A stretch of 64,000 nt of DNA from a virus: positions 1-64,000 of the IMG/VR virus record IMGVR_UViG_3300036820_000003, one strand, 5' to 3'. Each line of letters starts with the position of its first letter. Position 1 is the stretch's first letter. The notes beneath the pieces are model-generated. The model was not told the origin of the DNA. It worked only from the letters and a program-made list of their open reading frames with translations, and made no database searches. The translations under genes and the position numbers were made by a program. Of this stretch, positions 31,841 to 40,331 are shown one piece after another.

Positions 31841-33202
31841 GTGGTCCGTAATGAGAAGAACCCCCGAGGGGACTCGATCGCCGAGCAGTACGGGACTCCC
31901 GTCACTGCGTCTGACGTCGAGGACCTCCTTTATCGCGAGCAGATCCCGGCCGGGTCCCGGATGAAGATCATGGACGTCGTCCGCAAGGCCCTGAGCTGGA
32001 GCCGGGTGTCGTCCTCCCGTCCGTACGCCCGTGACCTGGAGAACGGGCTGACCCGCCAGGAGGACGCCCGGGCTCAGAAAAGGCGCGAGGCACTGGCCGA
32101 GGCACTCCGGGAGGAGGGTCGGCTCGCGGCGGCGGCGAAAAATGCAGACTCCCCAGGCGTAAACAGCCCGAGGGAGGACGCTGAGGAGGCGGCGGCGGAC
32201 CTGGCCGCGCGCCGGGCGGGCTGGAGGGGGCCGGAAAAGGCCCTGGGAGCCACGCTGAGCCCCCTGGAGGGGCTGGGCGGCACAATCACCCCGGAGGCCC
32301 CCCTGAAGCCCGCTACGGCCCGCTCAGAGCCTCTGACGGATATCCCGACTGTCAGCCCTCAGATCAGGAATCCGAAATCGGCGACTTCCGGCGGGAAGGC
32401 CCCGTTCGAGATCCGGGTCGAGCCGTGGATCCCGGCCGGATGGTCGGTCACGCACACCGAGCCCGTGAAGCCCGAGGCCCCGGAGACCCTCGACGACGTG
32501 TTCGCGGAGATGCGGGAGGAGCTGGCTGCGGCGGTGCCGGGCGGCGGGGGCCAGGATGCCGTTTCCGAGGCCGCAGGGACCCCGCAGGCGGGTGCGGAGG
32601 CCCCCCCGCGTGTAACGGGCGGGGGCGGGGGTCCCGAGGCTTCTGAGGGCCTCTCCGAGGCTGCGGAGCGGAAGACGTGCTCGCAGTGCGGGCACGAGCG
32701 AGGGCTGGGGCAGTTCCAGCGCGACAAGCGGGCCTCGGACGGACGCAGGCCCAGCTGCAAGATCTGCACGGCGCGATATGACGCGATGAGGCGAAGTCTG
32801 CGGAAATCCGCGAAAAAGGCGGTTGACGTCGCGATCGAGGCGGGTGAGGACGCGAAAAAGGCGGTTGAGGCGGAAATCGTGGCTCCGCCTCCTGAGAAGC
32901 CGATTCCCAAAAAACCGGTCGCGCCCTTGAAGATCGTCAAGACCCCGAAGCCGGTGAAGGTCGTCAGGCCGGCTGACCGGCCGGTCGTGCTCCAGAAGAT
33001 CTTCCGGCCCCCGGTTGAAGACGAGATCCCCGAGCTGGAGGAGGATCTCAGCCTGCGGAAGTGCAGGTCGTGTCACGTGGGGAAGTCGGAGGAGGCGTAC
33101 TACACCCGAGCGGACGGGAGAATCAGGTCGGTCTGCAAGGAGTGCGAAATCCGGGAAAGCCGCGAGCGACGGATCGCGAGGAAGCTCCGTGAAGTTCTCT
33201 GA
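31841..33202 (+). CDS. Two-zinc-finger linker protein
   Basis: 453 residues. Helical N-terminus (about 1-130), a long Pro/Ala/Glu linker, then a finger CSQCGHERGLGQF...CKIC (about 275-305), a Lys/Pro/Val-rich linker, and a second finger CRSCHVGKSEEAYY...CKEC near the end. These C-x2-C...C-x2-C fingers occur in many phage DNA-binding proteins. Its place beside the iterons suggests an origin or DNA-binding role. Leaderless GTG. Confidence 0.7.
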   Translation: MVRNEKNPRGDSIAEQYGTPVTASDVEDLLYREQIPAGSRMKIMDVVRKALSWSRVSSSRPYARDLENGLTRQEDARAQKRREALAEALREEGRLAAAAKNADSPGVNSPREDAEEAAADLAARRAGWRGPEKALGATLSPLEGLGGTITPEAPLKPATARSEPLTDIPTVSPQIRNPKSATSGGKAPFEIRVEPWIPAGWSVTHTEPVKPEAPETLDDVFAEMREELAAAVPGGGGQDAVSEAAGTPQAGAEAPPRVTGGGGGPEASEGLSEAAERKTCSQCGHERGLGQFQRDKRASDGRRPSCKICTARYDAMRRSLRKSAKKAVDVAIEAGEDAKKAVEAEIVAPPPEKPIPKKPVAPLKIVKTPKPVKVVRPADRPVVLQKIFRPPVEDEIPELEEDLSLRKCRSCHVGKSEEAYYTRADGRIRSVCKECEIRESRERRIARKLREVL

Positions 33203-33902
33203 GCCCGAGCCCGGCCCGGGGGCTGACGGCGACCCGGAGATGTGGGTTGACGATCTGGCCGAGCCGATCCGGGCACATGAGGCTTGCCCGGAGTGCGGGT
33301 GCTCGGGGATGTCGTCAGTTGTCCGGTTCATCCCGGTGGACGCGGACGGCGGCGGGATTCTCACGCCGGAGGACTATGCACGGCGCAGGAAACGTGCTAT
33401 GCTCGAACTGTCGCGGGAGCTGGAGCGGGAAGCGGCCGAGGGACTGGACCCGGTTGACGTGTGGCTGGGGGATGAGATCGTCATGCAGGTTCTCGGACTT
33501 TCGAACGGGACCTGGAGGGCGACGATCATCGCGACCGGCGGCAACTTCGGGCAGACGAGGGTGAAGTACGGACGGGGGAGCCGGGCGCACGGGGCGAAGT
33601 CCTGGAGACACGCGCTTGCTCTCGCAAGCGCTGCGACCGAGGTCACGACCGAGGCCGAGAAGATGAACGGGATCCGGGCTTTCGAGGGGGAGCCCGGAAC
33701 CCTGATGTTCAGGAAGCAGCAGCTGAGTCACTACACGCCAGACCGGATCACGGAGCAGCAGAGAATCGAGCGGAATCTGCGGGACCGGCTGTCCCCGACC
33801 ACGGCCTGGGAGCGGCACGGCAAGCCGCAGGACAGACGCAGAAAGGCTCGGGAGGCGGCGCTGGAGTTCAGTGAAAAGCCCCCCTCAGGAGGGGAATCCT
33901 GA
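33189..33902 (+). CDS. Zinc-containing unknown protein
   Basis: 237 residues from GTG 33189 (GAGGAAG upstream), overlapping the previous gene by 14 bp. CPECGC early, then helical regions, VLGLSNGTWRATIIATGG, and a basic C-terminus. Coupled to the two-finger protein. Confidence 0.6.
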   Translation: MKFSEPEPGPGADGDPEMWVDDLAEPIRAHEACPECGCSGMSSVVRFIPVDADGGGILTPEDYARRRKRAMLELSRELEREAAEGLDPVDVWLGDEIVMQVLGLSNGTWRATIIATGGNFGQTRVKYGRGSRAHGAKSWRHALALASAATEVTTEAEKMNGIRAFEGEPGTLMFRKQQLSHYTPDRITEQQRIERNLRDRLSPTTAWERHGKPQDRRRKAREAALEFSEKPPSGGES

Positions 33903-33909
33903 GGGGGGC
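33878..33909. terminator. Bidirectional terminator
   Basis: 13-bp stem (33878-33890 with 33897-33909). On the minus strand it is followed by TTTTCAC. It separates convergent genes and overlaps the plus-strand stop. Confidence 0.75.
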
Positions 33910-33924
33910 GCGGACGGCGGGGGG

Positions 33925-34719
33925 TCAGGGAGAGACTGACTCGCGCCCCGCGTCCTGGTTCCGGAGGTGGCGGACGCCCCACGCCCGACCCGAGGCGACG
34001 GAGCTGCGATGAGCGTGCTCGTCGACGAGGCGGGCGCGGGTCGCGTCCTTGAACGGAGCGGGGCGCGTGGTCCCGGGCTCGCGAAGCGTCGCGGCCGCTC
34101 CCTGCACGAATCCGGCGATCGAGGCGCGCGTGAGACGCGTGACGTCGTAGCTGCCCTTGAAGGCGCGACCTTCCTTGCGAGCGGCGGCCCGGACGGACGC
34201 GGCGTGCGACTCGGCCTCGGGCGCTATGATGTCGTAGACGTCGTTTATCCGCTCGAAGAGAGGGAGAGGGGCGGTGACGGTCACCTGGAGAGGGCTAGCC
34301 CCGGTTGAGCGGGTTCCGCCCTGAGTGAGCTCGGCCTCGACGTTGAGCGCCTTGGCGACGGCGATGTAGCCGTACGCCCGCGCGACTCCGTGACCCGCTG
34401 ATCCGGGGATGTCACGGGTGAAGGTCTCGAGTTCGGGGGCGGTCAGCCGCTCGAACGGCTCTTTCCAGGAGTCATCCGGTTCCGGAGATGCTTCCTCGTC
34501 CTTGACTTCCTCATCAGCGGGAAGCTGCTGAACAGAGGGTACTTCCGGTTCCACCACAGGTACCTCAAGTGCCGGTACGCTCTCCTCTGCATTGTCCACC
34601 TCCTCGCTAGGATTAGCTGCGACCTGCTCCGACGCGGCTTCCTGCTCGATCGACGTATCTGCCCGGTTCGAGGCCGGGCGGAATGTGAACTTCGTGGGCT
34701 CCGGGGGGCTTGCGGTCAT
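33925..34719 (-). CDS. Unknown protein with acidic N-terminus
   Basis: 264 residues from ATG 34719 (AGGAGGAAG upstream). Residues 25-100 are Glu/Pro/Val-rich and likely disordered. The C-terminal half is Ala/Arg-rich helical (YDVTRLTRASIAGFVQGAAATL), somewhat like DUF7168/DUF2786 tails, but the match is loose. Confidence 0.6.
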   Translation of the reverse strand: MTASPPEPTKFTFRPASNRADTSIEQEAASEQVAANPSEEVDNAEESVPALEVPVVEPEVPSVQQLPADEEVKDEEASPEPDDSWKEPFERLTAPELETFTRDIPGSAGHGVARAYGYIAVAKALNVEAELTQGGTRSTGASPLQVTVTAPLPLFERINDVYDIIAPEAESHAASVRAAARKEGRAFKGSYDVTRLTRASIAGFVQGAAATLREPGTTRPAPFKDATRARLVDEHAHRSSVASGRAWGVRHLRNQDAGRESVSP

Positions 34720-34799
34720 AACTTCCTCCTGGTAAGGTGGGAGTTGCAGGACCGGGGGGTCGTGCAACCGGAGTGGCTTTAGGGAGTCACTCCGGTTTA

Positions 34800-34828
34800 A
34801 ACATAGCACACAGGACGGCGGTTGTAAA
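34800..34828 (-). promoter_or_regulatory. Promoter of the 33925-34719 gene
   Basis: Minus strand TTTACA (complement of 34823-34828), 17 bp, TATGTT (complement of 34800-34805). The leader holds an 8-bp hairpin (34766-34796 area) that could attenuate. Confidence 0.6.
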
Positions 34829-34969
34829 CAGATGCGAGCATCCGAGTTTCCCTGCCTCCCAGGAGGCCCGTAAGCCTCGCGACCCTGCCCCCGCCCCCCT
34901 TTTACACGCGGCCCGGCCACGCGACGTCGTCAGGGGCCTCCCCGCGCCTCGGAGGCGGCTCCGGGCGGG

Positions 34970-35131
34970 CTACCAGCCGTGCGCCAGCGCCCAGCCCACG
35001 AATGACAGCCAGCATGCGAGAATGAGAATGAGCAGGGCGATAGTGAAGCTAGCCCTCTGCCGCAAACTCCACGACGACGGCCACATGGTTTCCAGCAGCC
35101 AGTACACGAACTCCTCGATGAGGCGGATCAT
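34970..35131 (-). CDS. Small membrane protein
   Basis: 53 residues. Amphipathic N-terminal part (MIRLIEEFVYWLLETMWP), then one strong membrane helix (FTIALLILILACWLSFVGWAL). ATG 35131 with AGGA upstream, 3 bp past the preceding stop. Confidence 0.55.
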   Translation of the reverse strand: MIRLIEEFVYWLLETMWPSSWSLRQRASFTIALLILILACWLSFVGWALAHGW

Positions 35132-35134
35132 CCG

Positions 35135-36433
35135 CTAATCCTGGACGTAGGTGCGGACGGGCGGGCGCGGATCGGCGGGCTGTTGCTGCGCGGGCTGCCG
35201 GCCCAAACCACCCGCTACACCCGCTACACCCGCTACATCCTGCTCGTCTTCGTAGCCGGGAACCGGACCCTCGTCCACTTCCTCGTCCTCGTCGTAGGCG
35301 AACGGGTCAATCTCCTCCGGAAGCTCCCCGTCCTCCGGCTCCGGCGGCTTCACCTGATCCCACGCCCGGAGCACATCGCGCAGGTAGTAGCCGCGCTGCG
35401 GGATCTCGAAGCCGGGGATGCGACGCTGGTGAGTGTTCACCGGCATCTCGTCGGATATCATCCTTGACATGCTGTTGAGCGAGTGATCCTCCTCCTCGTA
35501 CTCCTCGTGCGCTCGCATCGCGTTTGACAGGTCAGGCGATCGCACGAACCCCCGAAGGTACGTGTCGAGGCCGGGTGCGAGCTCGGCCGCTATCTGCAGC
35601 ATCCGCTGGCCCGGCGTCAACGCCGGCGCGTCCATCTCGGAGAATGCCAGCGCCCGGAACGCCTCGGTGCAGTACCGAAGCCAGCGGGGACCGCCAAGCT
35701 TGATAGCGACGGCGAACATCAGCTCCCACACCTCGGCCCTGCGCCCGCTGAGTCCCTTGATGTCCAGGCTGTCCGCCCGGAACCGGGCGATCTGGTCCGC
35801 CTTGGCGCGAGTCTGCTGGCCGAGCGCCCGGCCGTAGCGGTACATCTTGGGCTCGGCGTCCCGCACGTCGTAGTATTTGCGCGGCTTGCCTCGCTCGGTG
35901 GTTATGACGACGCAGCGGCTGCGGACGTCTCGCTTGACGCAGTCCCGGAGGCCGGTGAATATGAACGGCCCGTAGGTGCTGTAAGTCTCCTGGACGCCGC
36001 TGACGGAGCGGCCCCGGGTCGCGTTGCAGTGGTACCCTTCTCGGAGGACGTCCCCGATGATGCCGGAATTGGAGAGCTTCCTGGTCATCTCGTCCCGATA
36101 GACGACAAGCGGGATCTTGCGCTCAAGCGCGTTCCCCGCCTCCGCCAGCGCGGACGCCAAGTCGAATCCGGTACCGGACGCGTTGACGGCACGGGGGGAA
36201 AGTGCCAGCGTGATTCGCATTCCGAGGGTCTTTGCGGATTCCTCGTCTGCGGAGGTGAACATCAGGCGGCCGACTGTCGCCCCCTTGTCAGCCACCCAGG
36301 AAGCAGCCGCGTACAGGATCATCGCGCGTCGCTGCTCGTCGCTGGATACGAAATACCGTGCGACCGCACGGTCTATCTCGTCCAGTATCCCCAGCTGCTC
36401 TACTGATCCTTCGGACTCGTCTTGATTCGTCAT
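35135..36433 (-). CDS. DUF3631-like protein with degenerate ATPase site
   Basis: 432 residues. The layout follows DUF3631: a RecA-like strand set with VVYRDEM where Walker B is expected, GYHCNATRGRS, PFIFTGLRDCVKRDVRSRCVVI, and the helical lid. The P-loop position reads SADEESAKTL, so ATP binding is doubtful. The tail is acidic, with a VAGVAGVAGG run encoded by a 9-bp repeat. GGAAGGAAGGAG region precedes ATG 36433. Confidence 0.6.
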   Translation of the reverse strand: MTNQDESEGSVEQLGILDEIDRAVARYFVSSDEQRRAMILYAAASWVADKGATVGRLMFTSADEESAKTLGMRITLALSPRAVNASGTGFDLASALAEAGNALERKIPLVVYRDEMTRKLSNSGIIGDVLREGYHCNATRGRSVSGVQETYSTYGPFIFTGLRDCVKRDVRSRCVVITTERGKPRKYYDVRDAEPKMYRYGRALGQQTRAKADQIARFRADSLDIKGLSGRRAEVWELMFAVAIKLGGPRWLRYCTEAFRALAFSEMDAPALTPGQRMLQIAAELAPGLDTYLRGFVRSPDLSNAMRAHEEYEEEDHSLNSMSRMISDEMPVNTHQRRIPGFEIPQRGYYLRDVLRAWDQVKPPEPEDGELPEEIDPFAYDEDEEVDEGPVPGYEDEQDVAGVAGVAGGLGRQPAQQQPADPRPPVRTYVQD

Positions 36434-36487
36434 TCCGTCCTCCTTCTTCCTGTTCCTTCCTGCGGGCGCGCATGCGCGCCCGTAAAC

Positions 36488-36543
36488 AGCATAGCACTCC
36501 GCAGCAAGCCGCGCAAGGGCGCGACTGCGGCGGAGTGCTATGC
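36488..36543 (-). promoter_or_regulatory. Terminator hairpin overlapping a TATGCT promoter
   Basis: 14-bp arms (36489-36502 with 36530-36543). The minus strand reads out of the hairpin into TATGCTGTTTACG, the recurring promoter motif, and then a second GC hairpin at 36466-36482. Termination of the upstream block and start of the 35135-36433 block share bases. Confidence 0.6.
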
Positions 36544-36547
36544 CCGA

Positions 36548-36721
36548 CTATTCCTCTCGACTGATGAAACTAACCTCCTGAACTGACACGAGACGCCATT
36601 CCGGCGGGATCCCGGACTGAGCCTCGACAGCGGCGTGCACGATGGACTGGCAGTCGTAATCAGCCTCGAAAATCTCGGCGTCATCGAGATTATCCACGAA
36701 TACAGCCTGATAGATAGGCAT
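36548..36721 (-). CDS. Small acidic protein
   Basis: 57 residues (MPIYQAVFVDNLDDAEIFEA...). GGAAGGAGTGAAGG precedes ATG 36721. Beta-alpha-beta-like pattern; no family. Confidence 0.6.
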   Translation of the reverse strand: MPIYQAVFVDNLDDAEIFEADYDCQSIVHAAVEAQSGIPPEWRLVSVQEVSFISREE

Positions 36722-36749
36722 CCTTCACTCCTTCCGCGAAGGCATCCTA

Positions 36750-37115
36750 TCACATGGCCGGAGGATCCGACGCGGGGTGCTCGGGCTCGGGCTCGGAGGC
36801 TGAAGGAGGATCCGGCACATTCCACACCGTCGTCTGGCCGAACAGGATCATCCGCAGCGCGGCCTGCATTCTACCAGCTCGGTATGAGGGTCCGATGACG
36901 GGGTCAGACAGAGCGCACTGATCGCAGATAAGACTCTCGATCATCCCCTCGACCTCCGGGGGCATCACCTGGTCAGCCTGGACCCACACCGGCAGGTCGC
37001 ATTCCCTGCACGCGCCCCTGACGACGGTTAGGATCTCGAGGCCCATCAGCGGGTTGTCCTCTACGCGACAGCAGACGCGGGTGCGAGTCTCAGGTTCCGG
37101 TGCGGGGTCGCTCAT
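36750..37115 (-). CDS. Zinc-ribbon protein
   Basis: 121 residues with CREC and CDQC pairs about 28 residues apart; disordered Pro/Glu ends. The start overlaps the upstream gene by 26 bp. Confidence 0.6.
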   Translation of the reverse strand: MSDPAPEPETRTRVCCRVEDNPLMGLEILTVVRGACRECDLPVWVQADQVMPPEVEGMIESLICDQCALSDPVIGPSYRAGRMQAALRMILFGQTTVWNVPDPPSASEPEPEHPASDPPAM

Positions 37116-37425
37116 TCCATTCCCTCTGGTAGTCGGCGGCCAGCTTGTCGATCTCGTTTTCGGATGGAGGCTTGAGCGCGAAGCTGCGCTCCATATGCTC
37201 CTCCAGCAGCTTGAGCGCCGCCTCCAGGCGACTCACCTGCCACAGGAGCCGCTGCATGTCCTCGACTCCCGCCTCCGCGATCTCCCGGGCTCCCTGCGGC
37301 GGCTCCCCCAGCAGCCACCACGCATCCAGGATGTCGCCCAGTTCGGACTCGATGAAGCCGTCCGGCATCGACTCAAGCGACTCCGCCAGCTCCCGGAGCC
37401 TGTGAATTACCTGGCTTTTTGTCAT
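37090..37425 (-). CDS. Coiled-coil protein
   Basis: 111 residues, almost wholly helical with heptads (VIHRLRELAESLESM, LLWQVSRLEAALKLLEEHME). ATG 37425 after AAGGGAAGG. Confidence 0.6.
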   Translation of the reverse strand: MTKSQVIHRLRELAESLESMPDGFIESELGDILDAWWLLGEPPQGAREIAEAGVEDMQRLLWQVSRLEAALKLLEEHMERSFALKPPSENEIDKLAADYQREWNERPRTGT

Positions 37426-37825
37426 CTCGCCGCCTTCCCTTCCTTGATTGATGCGCCGGGCGACGTGCCCGGAAGTCACGGCGCTGCCACTTGTAGCGAA
37501 GCGCGGAGCGAAGCCGGAGGAAAGGGTACACGAACGTCCGCAGAAAAGGCCAGATGACATATCGTCCGAACGTGCGCCGGAACAGCCTGCGGAGGAAAGC
37601 CCGGATTCTGCGAGGCTTCACGTGCCCGATGTGATAGTGCAGCCGGTACGAGCGACCGTTTTCGAACACCGGCCCCCAGCGACATTCGTAAGGCGTGATC
37701 ACCTGAGCCCGCCGGGTGTCGCGGATGAGGCGGCCGACCGCGATCCACGCCTCACCACGAGTGGAGTAGGAACGTTTCCGCAGATGGGAGTACATCCACC
37801 GCTTACGACGCTTCTTGACGCTCAC
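37373..37825 (-). CDS. Very basic protein
   Basis: 150 residues, Arg/Lys-rich, with FLRRLFRRTFGRYVIWPFLRTFVYPFLRL in the middle, which could be an amphipathic membrane-binding or RNA-binding helix. GTG 37825. The last 17 residues overlap the next gene, so the end is doubtful. Confidence 0.5.
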   Translation of the reverse strand: MSVKKRRKRWMYSHLRKRSYSTRGEAWIAVGRLIRDTRRAQVITPYECRWGPVFENGRSYRLHYHIGHVKPRRIRAFLRRLFRRTFGRYVIWPFLRTFVYPFLRLRSALRYKWQRRDFRARRPAHQSRKGRRRDDKKPGNSQAPGAGGVA

Positions 37826-38126
37826 TCAGCAGCTCCGTCCCCTCCGCCAGCAGGCTCAGCATCTCGGCGGGGAACTCCAGCTCGAAGTCGAACTCCCGGA
37901 CGGGGAATCCAGAGTCGAGGGAGCGAATCCACTGCTCGCGATCGGCGGGATTATACACCCGATAGTGAACTTCCCACGGCGGCGGCAGCACGATGTTGAT
38001 CGCGTGCTCAAGGACGGCGACCCTGCACCGGGGGAACAGACGGCTGACCGCCACCTGGATCGGACAGCTTCGCGCGTCACCCCGACACCCCTCGTCGGGA
38101 TCGACGTGAACCTGAACCTTCGGCAT
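37803..38126 (-). CDS. Unknown protein
   Basis: 107 residues, strand-rich first half with Cys at CRGDARSC and CRVAV, helical acidic end. ATG 38126 after GGAAGGAG. Confidence 0.6.
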   Translation of the reverse strand: MPKVQVHVDPDEGCRGDARSCPIQVAVSRLFPRCRVAVLEHAINIVLPPPWEVHYRVYNPADREQWIRSLDSGFPVREFDFELEFPAEMLSLLAEGTELLSERQEAS

Positions 38127-38205
38127 ACCCCATTCTCCTTCCTGGCGGACTCAGCCCGCTCCGCCGACCGCCTCGAACGAGGCGGGCGACGGGCCGGGTT
38201 GAGGC

Positions 38206-38457
38206 CTACTTGAAGGTGACCTCCCAGGTGCCGTTGTCCAGACGACGCGGCGGGTGCTTGTCCATGCTGAGCTTTTTCGCGTCCAGTTTGAGGTACTCTG
38301 AATGCGAGACGATCTTGTGCTTGGAGTTCTTGGAGCTCTCCTCCTTCAAACGCTCGAACTCCGCCGTCCTGGCGTCGTGCCGATCGTTGCGACCCTGCTG
38401 ACCGCTCTTGCGGAGCTGCTCAGCGGCAGCTTCCGCGATTTTCCTTCCGATTCCCAT
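38206..38457 (-). CDS. Charged helical protein
   Basis: 83 residues, Lys/Glu/Ser-rich helices, closing strand NGTWEVTFK. AGGAAGG precedes ATG 38457. Confidence 0.6.
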   Translation of the reverse strand: MGIGRKIAEAAAEQLRKSGQQGRNDRHDARTAEFERLKEESSKNSKHKIVSHSEYLKLDAKKLSMDKHPPRRLDNGTWEVTFK

Positions 38458-38470
38458 GAAGGTTTCCTTC

Positions 38471-38683
38471 CTAAGAGTACTTCACCCAGTACTTGCCGTG
38501 CTTGTCCACGTGGACCGCATCCACGTTGTCCATTCCCTTCTCCGCCATCAGCTGCTCGGGGCTGACCTCCACCGCGCCGTGCGGCTTGCCGGTCATCGTC
38601 TGGACAGTCCTGCCGTGGGCGTTCCTCGCGCCGCCGTGCAGCTTCCGGGCCAGCTCGACCGCCTTCTTGGTCTTCTCGAACAT
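38471..38683 (-). CDS. Unknown small protein
   Basis: 70 residues, His/Lys-rich, ending DAVHVDKHGKYWVKYS, a beta hairpin like those closing many genes of this arm. AAGGGAACAGG lies upstream of ATG 38683. Confidence 0.6.
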   Translation of the reverse strand: MFEKTKKAVELARKLHGGARNAHGRTVQTMTGKPHGAVEVSPEQLMAEKGMDNVDAVHVDKHGKYWVKYS

Positions 38684-38726
38684 CAGCTTCCTGTTCCCTT
38701 CCTCTTCGGTGCCCAGCGCACCGAGC

Positions 38727-38748
38727 CGCCCCCGACACGTCGGGGGCG
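38727..38748 (-). terminator. Hairpin
   Basis: Perfect 10-bp stem with a 2-nt loop between the tiny ORF at 38754 and the 38683 gene. Confidence 0.55.
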
Positions 38749-38753
38749 ACCCG

Positions 38754-38816
38754 CTAGGCTGGACGCCAGGCCCCGCTGTCGCAATGGGCGACGCGAGGAA
38801 TCGTGAACCTTTTCAT
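38754..38816 (-). CDS. 20-residue leader-like peptide
   Basis: ATG 38816 with GGAAAGGAGGAAC directly upstream encodes MKRFTIPRVAHCDSGAWRPA. It is the first ORF after the 38862 promoter and is followed by a hairpin, as expected for a leader peptide or a very small gene. Confidence 0.35.
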   Translation of the reverse strand: MKRFTIPRVAHCDSGAWRPA

Positions 38817-38861
38817 GTTCCTCCTTTCCCCTTACGGTTGCGCGTGCGTGCGCACGCTGCC

Positions 38862-38888
38862 AGTTTAGCAGCCGGGAACCCCGGCTGC
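38862..38888 (-). promoter_or_regulatory. TAAACTGGCA promoter overlapping a hairpin
   Basis: Minus strand TGCTAAACTGGCAG (box 38862-38867). A 9-bp hairpin (38868-38876 with 38880-38888) ends just upstream and would terminate the 38892 gene. Confidence 0.5.
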
Positions 38889-38891
38889 CAC

Positions 38892-39074
38892 CTAGGAATG
38901 CCGGGACGAGGGCCGGATATCCTTGAGAATCGTGTTGATAAGACTATCTCGGCTGGCGATCCGCACCGCGCCCCGGGCGAGCATCCGCTGCACGCCCGGA
39001 AATCGATCTGCCTGGGTCATCGCGATCTTCCGAAGCTCCGAAGTCCGCATTCCCTCAAGCTCCTCGCGCGTCAT
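38892..39074 (-). CDS. SAP/Rho-N-like small protein
   Basis: 60 residues: MTREELEGMRTSELRKIAMTQ... SRDSLINTIL has the two-helix pattern of SAP or Rho N-terminal domains that bind nucleic acid. It overlaps the upstream gene by 20 bp. Confidence 0.55.
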   Translation of the reverse strand: MTREELEGMRTSELRKIAMTQADRFPGVQRMLARGAVRIASRDSLINTILKDIRPSSRHS

Positions 39075-39249
39075 TGACTCTCCCTCCGTTGTCTCGCACG
39101 AACTTCTCCAGCACGGCGGGGGACATCATCCGCACCCGGATCGGAATGTCCGTCGCGCTCGGATCCAGACTCGAGAGGATATCCGTCGCCTGGGCCGTCA
39201 GCGCCGCCAGCCTGTCATCACTCGCGTTCGCTCTCTCGATCGCGCTCAC
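39055..39249 (-). CDS. Unknown small helical protein
   Basis: 64 residues, GTG 39249; helical, ends MSPAVLEKFVRDNGGRVNDARGA. Coupled to genes on both sides by short overlaps. Confidence 0.55.
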   Translation of the reverse strand: MSAIERANASDDRLAALTAQATDILSSLDPSATDIPIRVRMMSPAVLEKFVRDNGGRVNDARGA

Positions 39250-39569
39250 GCCTTCAGCGCCTTCCTTATCACCAGGACGGCGAGCATGCTAGCCCCTGAG
39301 ATCGCCAGGAAGCTGCATCCCCAGATGAGCAGCCAGAATCCAGGCTCCAGACGAATCCCGAAGATCCCGGTCCCGGCTGCCGACAGCCACACCGAACTGC
39401 AGAAAGGGCAGCTGATCAAGTCGAAAGCCCAGCGAGTGACAGCGTTCGGACGCCTGGGCCTGGCGAGCTTCATGCGGAGCGGACGCGAGATCTGCGCGCT
39501 GCTCGCAATCTGCGCGACGGTCCCGACGGCGAGGGCCAGAACCCCCGCCGCCAGCAGCGGACCGGTCAC
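39246..39569 (-). CDS. DUF1360-like membrane protein
   Basis: 107 residues from GTG 39569 (the GTGA junction with the upstream gene decides the start). Three membrane helices; between the first and second is the segment AFDLISCPFCSSVWLS, resembling the CxxC-x3-W signature of DUF1360. Unknown function. Confidence 0.6.
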   Translation of the reverse strand: MTGPLLAAGVLALAVGTVAQIASSAQISRPLRMKLARPRRPNAVTRWAFDLISCPFCSSVWLSAAGTGIFGIRLEPGFWLLIWGCSFLAISGASMLAVLVIRKALKA

Positions 39570-39880
39570 TCCGACTCGTACCTGTAGAAGCCACTGCCAC
39601 AGCAGTCCTCGCCGAAGCGAAGTCCCAGATGCGCGTACTCGGCCTGCCACACGCGCAGCTCGTCCGAGGTCTGCGCGTAGCTGATCTCGACTCGCTCGAA
39701 CTTCGCCTTGATCTCGTCAAACTCCCGAGTCGCCTTGTCCTTCTCGGACTCGACCTCGGCGAGGCAGCAGGCTGTGTCCTCGTCGAGCCGCTCGTTGCGC
39801 TGATCCTGCGGAGTCTCGTCGACGGGCTGGTCTGCCTTCGAGGCCGAGCCGGAGGTCGCGCGCTGCTTGCGTTCTGACAT
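39566..39880 (-). CDS. Charged coiled-coil protein
   Basis: 104 residues: disordered basic start, acidic coiled coil, and Cys pairs (TACCLAE, EDCCGSG). ATG 39880 after AAGGAAGGAC. Confidence 0.6.
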   Translation of the reverse strand: MSERKQRATSGSASKADQPVDETPQDQRNERLDEDTACCLAEVESEKDKATREFDEIKAKFERVEISYAQTSDELRVWQAEYAHLGLRFGEDCCGSGFYRYESE

Positions 39881-39988
39881 CTTCCGTCCTTCCTTGCGTG
39901 CGTTGCATGTGCTTGCAGCCGCAGGCCCGGAGGGGCCTGCGGACGTCGCCGGGTGCCTCCGGGAGGTCGCGCGGGCGTGGCGCGCGGT

Positions 39989-40017
39989 TGCGCACGCGCG
40001 TTAAGCGCGCGTGCGCA
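39989..40017 (-). terminator. GC hairpin
   Basis: 12-bp stem of alternating GC (39989-40000 with 40006-40017). A second hairpin lies at 39919-39940. They separate two gene blocks. Confidence 0.55.
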
Positions 40018-40043
40018 CGGCCTCCTGCGAGGCTCCCGCCGGC

Positions 40044-40331
40044 TCACTCGATATCGCGCTCTTCCGGATCGGCCGGAGACGCGGGAGTCGAGGGGTCGGT
40101 GTCGTACCTGACGATCTGCGAGGCCTGGGTGGCGTTAACGAGCCGCAGGATCTGAACCAGCTCCTCGTAGCGAGCCCTGGCGGCGTTCCGCAGCGGAATG
40201 TAGTGATCCCGCAGGCTCCGCTGCGCGTCCAGGTAGGTCATGCGGTCCTCCGCCCGGGTGCGGATGATCTCCGGCTCGGGGCCGCTCCAGTCAACCTGAA
40301 AGCCCTCGGCCGGGACGCGGGTGCCGCTCAT
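40044..40331 (-). CDS. Helical unknown protein
   Basis: 95 residues from ATG 40331 (ATGA junction with the upstream peptide). Helical centre rich in Arg and Gln, disordered Pro/Asp end. Confidence 0.6.
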   Translation of the reverse strand: MSGTRVPAEGFQVDWSGPEPEIIRTRAEDRMTYLDAQRSLRDHYIPLRNAARARYEELVQILRLVNATQASQIVRYDTDPSTPASPADPEERDIE

